From a virus, in the IMG/VR virus record IMGVR_UViG_3300043446_003464, positions 1 through 42,860 of that record: a DNA stretch of 42,860 bases; one strand, given 5' to 3'. Both the position numbers and the translations under genes were made by a program. The notes below the pieces were generated by a model. The model saw only the letters and a list, made by a program, of their open reading frames with translations, was not told where the DNA came from and searched no databases. Numbering within the stretch: the stretch's first letter is position 1; every line of letters begins with the position of its first letter. Positions 37,895 to 42,860 of this stretch are shown here, piece after piece.

Positions 37895-37920
37895 CTTGAC
37901 ACACGCGTCAACTGCATAAT
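37891..37920 (+). promoter_or_regulatory. Class 2 promoter-operator, copy d
   Basis: Plus strand: -35 TTGACT (37891-37896), 18-bp spacer with dyad TTGAC-N6-GTCAA (37896-37911), -10 CATAAT (37915-37920). The ATG at 37928 lies seven bases after the -10. The ATG at 37919 is inside the -10 and is not used. Confidence 0.7.
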
Positions 37921-37927
37921 GACCGTT

Positions 37928-38230
37928 ATGAGCAAACTCGAAGCGCGCGCCCGCGCCGCACAAATTCTCGCCGCTGCAGTCGAGGCGGCCAGGGACCACG
38001 GGTACACACGCTTGACGCGCGAGCAAGTGGCCGCACGCATCGGCGTCGCGCCGTCCCTCATCCCGCACTACATGGGGACCATGGCGCAGCTCAGGCGGCG
38101 CATCATGCGCGAGGCGGTGCGGCTCGAATGCCTGCCCGTCATCGCCCAGGGCCTTGCGGTGCGCGACCCGCACGCCCTGGGCGCGCCGGCCGACCTGCGT
38201 CAACGGGCCGCCCGGCACCTCGCGCAATGA
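37928..38230 (+). CDS. TetR-like helix-turn-helix regulator
   Basis: 100 aa. ILAAAVEAARDHGYTRLTREQVAARIGVAPSLIPHYMGT contains the TetR_N type three-helix DNA-binding domain (helix-turn-helix REQVAARIGVAPSLIPHYMG). It lacks the long ligand-binding domain of full TetR proteins, so it is a bare DNA-binding unit. Its start is probably leaderless and sits directly at a class 2 operator, which makes self-regulation and control of the class 2 promoters a good guess. Coupled with the primase-helicase. Confidence 0.75.
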   Translation: MSKLEARARAAQILAAAVEAARDHGYTRLTREQVAARIGVAPSLIPHYMGTMAQLRRRIMREAVRLECLPVIAQGLAVRDPHALGAPADLRQRAARHLAQ

Positions 38231-40602
38231 TCCTCACCATCTTCGAGTCGCTGCACGCCGCGGCGGGACAAGCCGTCGCCGTCGAGTGGGACGCTCTCTG
38301 CGCCTACCTGGCCGCGCCGCCGGAGCACCCGAGCAAAGCGGCATGCCCGCTGCTCAAGCTGGCGACCTTCGGCGACGTGCCCAGCCCGCGGAGCGGCATC
38401 CTGCGCCACGACGCCAACGTCACGAGCGTGTGGGGTGTCGAGGGCGACCACGACGACGAGACGGTCAGCCCGGCGCAGGCGGCCGACATGCTGCGGCGTG
38501 CGGGCGTGCGGGCGCTGGTCTACACCAGTCCGAGCCACACGGCAGCCAAGCCTCGCTGGCGCGTCCTGGCGCCCACGTCGCAAGCCTACACACCGGCACT
38601 GCGCCGCGAGCTGGCCGGGCGCGTCAATGCGGCCCTGGGCGGCTGCTTACGGCCCGAGTCGTTCGCGTTGAGCCAGGCGTTCTACTTCGGACGCGTGGTC
38701 GGCGTGGCGTACGAGTCGCACGTGGTAGCCGGCCAGCCGGTGGACCTGTGCGGGCACCTGGTGTCGACGTTCCCGACCTTCGATGCCTCGCCGCTGGCCG
38801 ATGACCTGGCGGACGGCCCGGTGCCGGAGTGGCGCGGCCCGGCGGACGACGCCGACCTGTTGCGCCGGGCGCTGCAGTCACGCAGCGCGGCCAGCACCTT
38901 CGGCAACCGGGCGTCATTCGCCGACCTGTGGGAAGCCAACGTGCCGGCGCTGGCGCGCGCCTTCCCCGACTCAGAGAACCCATACAACGCCAGCGAGGCG
39001 GACGCCGCCCTGGCCGCTCACCTCTCCTTCTGGACCGGCCGCGACGCGGCGCGCATTGAGAGGCTCATGCGGCAGAGCGCGCTGGCCCGGCCCAAGTGGG
39101 ATCGCGAGGACTATCTGCCGCGCACCATTGGGCGCATCACGTCCGCCCCCGGCCAGGTGCTACAGGACAACCCTCCCGAGCCCCCGGCCGCCACGCCGCG
39201 CGCCGAGGCTGAGGCGCCCCGGCAGCGGCCCGTCGAGGGGGCGACAATCCTGACGCCAGCCCAGCAGGTGGACCTCTTCAACGGCTGCGTGTACGTGACG
39301 GCGCACCACAAGGTGCTCGCGCCAGGCGGCAAGCTGCTCAAGCCGGAGCAATTTCGCGTGGCGTTCGGTGGCTACGCGCACCTGATGGACAACGCCAACC
39401 AGCGCGTGTCGCGTGACTCGTGGGAGGCGTTCACGCAGAGCGAGGCTCTGCGTCCACCCGTGGCCGACTCGATCTGCTTCCGGCCCGACCGGCCGGGCGG
39501 AGAGATCATCGACGTGGCCGGCAAGACGCGCGCCAACACGTGGTGGCCGGCAAAGGTGCGCCGGCTGGTGGGCGACGCAACGCCGTTCCACGACTTGCTG
39601 CGCCGGCTGCTGCCTGTGCAGCGGGACCGGGACCTGCTGCTGGCCTACATGGCCGCGTGCGTGCAGCACCAGGGGTGCAAGTTCAGTTGGTGGCCGGTAC
39701 TGCAGGGGTGCGAGGGCAACGGCAAGACCACGATGAGCCTTTGCGTGGCCGAGACGGTGGGGCAGCACTACACCCACTGGCCGCATGCGCTGGACCTGGC
39801 GTCGCAGTTCAACGGCTGGGTAGCGAACAAGACATTCGTGGCGGTCGAAGAGCTGTATTGCCCGGAGCACCAGAGCGAAATCAACGAGAAGCTCAAGACC
39901 CTCATCACCGGCGGCGCAGGCATCCAGGTGCAGTTCAAGGGCGTTGACCAAGAGTCAATGACCATCGTGGCCAACGGCATGGTGACCACGAACTACAAGG
40001 CGGCCGTGCGCAAGACGCGCGACAACCAGCGGCGCCTCGGGCTGTTCTACACCGCGCAGCAGACCGCGGCGGACCTGCAGCGCGACGGCATGACGCCGGC
40101 CTACTTCCGGCAGTTCTATCGCTGGCTCAAGGGCGACGGGTTCGCGATCGTGGCCGAGGTGCTGCATGAGCACGCCATCGCGGACGACATGAATCCAGCG
40201 GCGGACCTGGTGCGCGCGCCGGATACCAGCAGCACCGAGGCGGCCATCCTGGACAGCCTTGGACCAGTCGAGCAGCAGGTGTTGGAGGCCGTCGAGCAGG
40301 GAGCGCAGGGCTTCGCTGGCGGCTGGATCTCGTCCGTGATGCTCGACGCCTTCATCCATGACGTGCTGCGCATGGGCGGCAAGCTGAGCATGACGAAGCG
40401 CCGCGAGATGCTGCAGGGCATGGGCTACGTGCTGCACCCCGGGCTCGACGGTGGTCGCACGAACAACCCGGTGCAGCCGGACGGAAAAAAGCCGCAACTG
40501 TGGGTGCGGCAGGGTTCGGGGCTTGAGGCGCTGCGCGGGTCGGCCGAGATCGCTCGGGCCTACACCGCGGCGCAGATGGTCACGACTTCGAGGGTCGTGT
40601 GA
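38227..40602 (+). CDS. Primase-helicase (DUF5906 / SF3-type helicase)
   Basis: 791 aa replication protein. N-terminal 300 residues look like a primase/prim-pol part (SVWGVEGDHDDETVSP; ALVYTSPSHTAAKPRWRVLAP). The C-terminal half is a DUF5906-type SF3 helicase: Walker A GCEGNGKTT (494-502), Walker B VAVEELY near 540, and TTNYKAAVRKTRDNQRRLG as the sensor and arginine-finger region. It would prime and unwind DNA for the family B polymerase. The ATG overlaps the regulator stop (ATGA). Confidence 0.85.
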   Translation: MILTIFESLHAAAGQAVAVEWDALCAYLAAPPEHPSKAACPLLKLATFGDVPSPRSGILRHDANVTSVWGVEGDHDDETVSPAQAADMLRRAGVRALVYTSPSHTAAKPRWRVLAPTSQAYTPALRRELAGRVNAALGGCLRPESFALSQAFYFGRVVGVAYESHVVAGQPVDLCGHLVSTFPTFDASPLADDLADGPVPEWRGPADDADLLRRALQSRSAASTFGNRASFADLWEANVPALARAFPDSENPYNASEADAALAAHLSFWTGRDAARIERLMRQSALARPKWDREDYLPRTIGRITSAPGQVLQDNPPEPPAATPRAEAEAPRQRPVEGATILTPAQQVDLFNGCVYVTAHHKVLAPGGKLLKPEQFRVAFGGYAHLMDNANQRVSRDSWEAFTQSEALRPPVADSICFRPDRPGGEIIDVAGKTRANTWWPAKVRRLVGDATPFHDLLRRLLPVQRDRDLLLAYMAACVQHQGCKFSWWPVLQGCEGNGKTTMSLCVAETVGQHYTHWPHALDLASQFNGWVANKTFVAVEELYCPEHQSEINEKLKTLITGGAGIQVQFKGVDQESMTIVANGMVTTNYKAAVRKTRDNQRRLGLFYTAQQTAADLQRDGMTPAYFRQFYRWLKGDGFAIVAEVLHEHAIADDMNPAADLVRAPDTSSTEAAILDSLGPVEQQVLEAVEQGAQGFAGGWISSVMLDAFIHDVLRMGGKLSMTKRREMLQGMGYVLHPGLDGGRTNNPVQPDGKKPQLWVRQGSGLEALRGSAEIARAYTAAQMVTTSRVV

Positions 40603-40858
40603 TCTCTTCAATTCGCTTGGCGCTCTGCATCATGTCGTCAGGTGAGGCGATGTCCGAGCAGACGATCCAAGAATGCACCTCATCGAGCTTCGCGCGGGCC
40701 TGATGCAGCTCCGTGAACAGCGCGCCGACGAGGCCGTCTCCAATAAGGTCTGGGCCACGCCACGGCTGACCGTAACGCAAAGCGGACAACTTGCCGCCGT
40801 CATTGATGATCGTGTATTTGCCGTTTTCGAGGTCAAGGCGTTCCGGTTCTGTGCTCAT
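40580..40858 (-). CDS. Hypothetical 92-aa phage protein
   Basis: Not recognised. The ATG at 40858 has AGGTG about eight bases upstream. Strand-rich N-terminus (YTIINDGGKLSALRYGQPWRG) and a helical C-terminus. It converges with, and overlaps by 23 bases, the primase-helicase 3' end. Last gene of the unit from promoter copy 8. Confidence 0.6.
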   Translation of the reverse strand: MSTEPERLDLENGKYTIINDGGKLSALRYGQPWRGPDLIGDGLVGALFTELHQARAKLDEVHSWIVCSDIASPDDMMQSAKRIEEITRPSKS

Positions 40859-40988
40859 GTGTATCACCTAAGAATGGCGCCGGCGGATAGACCGGCTTTG
40901 GCTGCTGCTTGAGAAGGCGGCGCAGCTCGCGGGGGTCGAGTGCGCCGAATGGCCAGCCGAGCGGGTCGGCGCGCTTGTTTGGGCTCAT
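40833..40988 (-). CDS. Hypothetical 51-aa phage protein
   Basis: Short. ATG overlaps the upstream stop (ATGA). Product begins MSPNKRADPLGWPFGALDP and has a Leu/Arg helix and a Pro-rich stretch. Its 3' end overlaps the next gene by 26 bases. Function unknown. Confidence 0.6.
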   Translation of the reverse strand: MSPNKRADPLGWPFGALDPRELRRLLKQQPKPVYPPAPFLGDTHEHRTGTP

Positions 40989-41182
40989 TGCTTGTCGATA
41001 ACAATGGTGATCGACTTGCCGTTCGTGCTGTTCTGGTTTAGCGCGTCACGGTTGAACGCGCGAGCGGCATCGAGACTGGGCAGCTTGTCCGAAATTGCGA
41101 TGAGTCGCCCGTCTGCATTAACAGCCTTCGCCGTGTAGTGGCCCGATCGACTCTTTGTGATGTAACCACGTCCCGCGGTCAT
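40985..41182 (-). CDS. Hypothetical 65-aa phage protein
   Basis: Not recognised. The ATG at 41182 overlaps the upstream stop. Beginning MTAGRGYITKSRSGHYTAKAV, with a strand-helix-strand pattern and a C-terminal KSITIVIDKQ. Confidence 0.65.
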   Translation of the reverse strand: MTAGRGYITKSRSGHYTAKAVNADGRLIAISDKLPSLDAARAFNRDALNQNSTNGKSITIVIDKQ

Positions 41183-41361
41183 TGCCGTTGCTCCTTGGGT
41201 TGCACAGGCGACCAGACCTGCACGACGGCCCGCTCGCCGGACACGCCGCGGGGGCCCAGGTTGACGATGTGAAGCCCGGTGCGCATGGCGTAGCACTCGT
41301 AAGTGCCAGCCGGCACGGGCGGCAGCGGGTCATTGCGGCGAAGGGTTGCGAGGGTGGTCAT
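41179..41361 (-). CDS. Hypothetical 60-aa phage protein
   Basis: First gene behind promoter copy 8. AAGGAG six bases before the ATG is an ideal site. Pro/Arg-rich with a strand-like core (TYECYAMRTGLHIVNLGPRG). Not recognised. Confidence 0.7.
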   Translation of the reverse strand: MTTLATLRRNDPLPPVPAGTYECYAMRTGLHIVNLGPRGVSGERAVVQVWSPVQPKEQRQ

Positions 41362-41387
41362 GGCGGGCTCCTTGTTGCGATGGATGC

Positions 41388-41416
41388 ACTTTAGCGCCCG
41401 CCGTGCGCTAGGTCAA
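41388..41416 (-). promoter_or_regulatory. Class 1 promoter-operator, copy 8
   Basis: Minus strand: -35 TTGACC (41416-41411), 17-bp spacer, -10 TAAAGT (41393-41388). The perfect dyad TAGCGC-N7-GCGCTA is at 41392-41410, with the same centre as copy 3. The upstream box of copies 1-6 is missing. Confidence 0.8.
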
Positions 41417-41421
41417 GCGAA

Positions 41422-41730
41422 TTACTTCACGGGTGACCAACCGATTGGTTGCGGGCGCCATTCGATGCTGTGCTCGAAACCGGGGCCTGTGCCAAACGAC
41501 GGAGGACCGCCGTCAAAAGTGCTGCGGCAGTACGCCCTCACCTTTTCGCAGCCCTCGAAGTGCAGCGTGATCCACGTGCCGTCACGCGGCGCCGTGCTCA
41601 TCGGCCGCGGCTTGTTGCTGGCCTCCACCAGCGCCGCGGCAACGTCGGGACCGTCGAGCACCTCACGCAGGCGGCGCCAGGCCGATTCCATGGCTGCAAC
41701 GGCTTCGGTCAGGGACTTGTCAGTAGACAT
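41422..41730 (-). CDS. Phage protein with MSTAPRDGTWI motif
   Basis: 102 aa. PRPMSTAPRDGTWITLHFEG followed later by FGTGPGFEHSIEWRPQPIGW resembles the widespread phage accessory proteins that carry M-x-T-A-P-R-D-G-T and a W-x-P-x-P-x-x-W end. Role unknown. Starts at 41730; it overlaps the upstream small gene by 22 bases. Confidence 0.7.
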   Translation of the reverse strand: MSTDKSLTEAVAAMESAWRRLREVLDGPDVAAALVEASNKPRPMSTAPRDGTWITLHFEGCEKVRAYCRSTFDGGPPSFGTGPGFEHSIEWRPQPIGWSPVK

Positions 41731-41798
41731 GCGAGGATCGCTCCGAGTAGTGCGTACGTGAAGATGGCGCACGCGGTTGAGATGGTCGAGGGCTTCAT
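41709..41798 (-). CDS. 29-aa single-span membrane peptide
   Basis: Too short for usual callers. ATG at 41798 overlaps the upstream stop (ATGA). Residues 7-27 (STACAIFTYALLGAILACLL) form one membrane helix. Function unknown. Confidence 0.55.
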   Translation of the reverse strand: MKPSTISTACAIFTYALLGAILACLLTSP

Positions 41799-42025
41799 GA
41801 TGTGGCGGGGCGTTTGATCTTGTACGGCAGCAGAAGCGGTTGAAACGTCTCGGCCTTGAACCGGCCGACTTCGTAGCCCTGGATCTGCGCTTCGGTCATC
41901 CAGGTGAGCACTGTTCGCGCGAGGTCGATCACGTCGGCTTTCGTCTTCAGGCCGTACGTCACGCGCAGCCACTCCATGTTGTCAACGGCCGCCTCGTCCA
42001 GGATCACCGTGTAGCGTACCGTCAT
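41795..42025 (-). CDS. Ribbon-helix-helix-like small protein
   Basis: 76 aa. The start MTVRYTVILDEAAVDNMEWLR then TKADVIDLARTVLTWM has the strand-helix-helix plan of ribbon-helix-helix DNA-binding proteins. This is a pattern match, not a firm family. ATGA overlap with the upstream gene. Confidence 0.55.
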   Translation of the reverse strand: MTVRYTVILDEAAVDNMEWLRVTYGLKTKADVIDLARTVLTWMTEAQIQGYEVGRFKAETFQPLLLPYKIKRPATS

Positions 42026-42255
42026 GACGCACGCACCTTCCCGTTGCTGTCGATCGTGACCTTCTGGCCGATGGTGAGGGACCACAGGTTGTGCATGGTG
42101 CTGCAGTTGCCGCTGTGGACGACCATGCCGACACGGCCGCCCAACTTCTTCGCTGTGGCGTTGGCAAAGGGGATCGTCTTGTGAGCGGACTTGATCACGT
42201 CGCCAACCACGACCACGTAAGGGGCGCTTTGACCCACTCTGCGCGGCGTGGTCAT
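42022..42255 (-). CDS. Hypothetical 77-aa phage protein
   Basis: Not recognised. The strand-rich sequence (APYVVVVGDVIKS, GRVGMVVHSGNCSTMHNLWSLTI) suggests a small beta barrel. Coupled to both neighbours by ATGA overlaps. Confidence 0.6.
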   Translation of the reverse strand: MTTPRRVGQSAPYVVVVGDVIKSAHKTIPFANATAKKLGGRVGMVVHSGNCSTMHNLWSLTIGQKVTIDSNGKVRAS

Positions 42256-42497
42256 GACACACCCAGCAACGCGCAGATGGACGGGCGGACCCACTGGCGC
42301 ATCCAGCGGCCGACTGGCAGGTGCTGCTCGGCCGCCAGGGCAAGGCACACCAGCTCGGCCGAACCGGCGCTGATGGACCGCTCGCCGCTGAGCCAGTTCT
42401 GCACCGTCCTCATCGGCACGCCGAGGACAGGCGCGGCAGCGTATCCGCTTGGCAGGCCTGCGCGGTTGAGCAGGGCGCGGAGATCGTCGGGGGTCAT
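42252..42497 (-). CDS. Helix-turn-helix DNA-binding protein
   Basis: 81 aa. GYAAAPVLGVPMRTVQNWLSGERSIS has the XRE-type helix-turn-helix plan: helix, glycine turn, recognition helix RTVQNWLSG. Followed by a helical dimerisation-like part (SAELVCLALAAEQHL). It is a candidate regulator for one of the repeated operators. ATGA overlap with the hexapeptide gene. Confidence 0.75.
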   Translation of the reverse strand: MTPDDLRALLNRAGLPSGYAAAPVLGVPMRTVQNWLSGERSISAGSAELVCLALAAEQHLPVGRWMRQWVRPSICALLGVS

Positions 42498-42860
42498 GCC
42501 ACGCTCCAGCCGGCCAGCTCGGCACGCACCTTTGCATACGCCAGCATCGCGCGTTGCTCCGGGCCGTCGGCGTACTCGCTGTGCTCCGCTGCCTCCAGGC
42601 TCATCCATTGGCAGCCCGCGCCGATGTGTGCGACGCCTTTCACGGCCGCAATGCACACGCGGTAGCCTGCGGCTGTGCCAAGATCGATCGCATTTTCGGC
42701 GCCCTCGCCGATGCTGGCGCCCTCGCCGATGCTGGCGCCCTCGCCGATGCTGGCGCCCTTGCCGATGCTGGCGCCCTCGCCGATGCTGGCGCCCTCGCCG
42801 ATGCGGGCGCGGTCGCCGATGCGGGCGTACGCGCCGATGCGGGCGTACGCGCCGATGCCG
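42494..42860 (-). CDS. Hexapeptide-repeat left-handed beta-helix protein (5' part outside window)
   Basis: The visible 121 codons read GIGAYA, RIGAYA, RIGDRA, RIGEGA, SIGEGA, SIGKGA, then SIGEGA three times, that is nine hexapeptides of the x-I-G-x-x-A type. Three hexapeptides make one turn of a left-handed beta-helix, so at least three turns are present. A 60-residue C-terminal domain follows (VCIAAVKGVAHIGAGCQWM), resembling the tail domain of other phage hexapeptide proteins. The start codon lies past 42860. Function unknown; possibly an acyltransferase-like or structural protein. Confidence 0.75.
   Translation of the reverse strand, partial: GIGAYARIGAYARIGDRARIGEGASIGEGASIGKGASIGEGASIGEGASIGEGAENAIDLGTAAGYRVCIAAVKGVAHIGAGCQWMSLEAAEHSEYADGPEQRAMLAYAKVRAELAGWSVA
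42698..42859. repeat. 18-bp tandem repeat, nine units, continuing past the window
   Basis: Unit GGCGCCCTCGCCGATGCT and near variants, exact period 18 with no spacers. Units 1-3 and 5 are identical, unit 4 differs by one base, unit 6 by one, and 7-9 diverge more. In frame on the minus strand it encodes hexapeptides, so the repeat is coding, not a CRISPR array. Confidence 0.9.

Noticed and set aside
42698-42859. CRISPR-like array
   Set aside because: Repeats are contiguous 18-bp units with no spacers and code for hexapeptides.

Overview
The window is most of a tailed-phage (siphovirus) genome or prophage. GC content is high (about two thirds by eye), genes overlap by ATGA/GTGA junctions, and GTG starts are common, so the host is probably a high-GC proteobacterium. 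The QueE enzyme has the insertion in its radical-SAM motif that is known from Burkholderia, which points to a Burkholderiales-type host; this is inference. No integrase, terminase, portal, tRNA or CRISPR array is recognised. Terminase and portal presumably lie just before position 1.

Layout. (1) 1-915, plus: head morphogenesis protein. (2) 917-3793, minus: eleven small unknown genes in five short transcription units, each behind a copy of the same promoter cassette. (3) 3927-4017: a plus-strand promoter followed at once by a terminator. (4) 4034-18825, plus: protease/scaffold, cement-like protein, major capsid, connector genes, tail tube, chaperone, tape measure, lambda-type M/L/K/J tip genes and a low-GC beta-helix tailspike. 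(5) 18836-20984, plus: small membrane proteins and an endolysin. (6) 20965-25335, minus: thirteen small accessory genes (HNH nuclease, nucleotidyltransferase-like, DUF3850-like, nucleotide-hydrolase-like). (7) 25364-30922, minus: family B DNA polymerase, ssDNA-binding-like protein, DUF2800/Cas4-like nuclease and a Pro/Ala-rich protein. (8) 30991-40602, plus: SF2 helicase, VRR-NUC nuclease, two methyltransferases, a SLOG-like protein, queE-queD-dpdA, a TetR-like regulator and a primase-helicase. (9) 40580-42860, minus: small genes, a helix-turn-helix protein, and a hexapeptide-repeat protein cut by the window edge.

Two repeated regulatory elements tie the genome together. Class 1 (eight copies, all reading leftward) is a sigma70-like promoter whose exactly 17-bp spacer carries the dyad TAGCGC-N7-GCGCTA. 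It precedes only the small unknown minus-strand genes. Class 2 (four copies) is the dyad TTGAC-N6-GTCAA at the promoters of the polymerase/SSB unit, the divergent helicase and nuclease units, queE, and the TetR-like/primase unit. The window therefore seems to hold two early regulons plus a late operon with an attenuator-like leader. Three genes (1642-1989, queE and the TetR-like gene) appear to start at the transcription start itself, as leaderless mRNAs.

The most interesting module is queE-queD-dpdA. QueD and QueE make 7-carboxy-7-deazaguanine from the host GTP-derived precursor, and a short TGT-fold protein of DpdA type (DNGAF and SADS motifs) could insert a 7-deazaguanine base into phage DNA, protecting it from restriction. 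No folE or queC is visible here.
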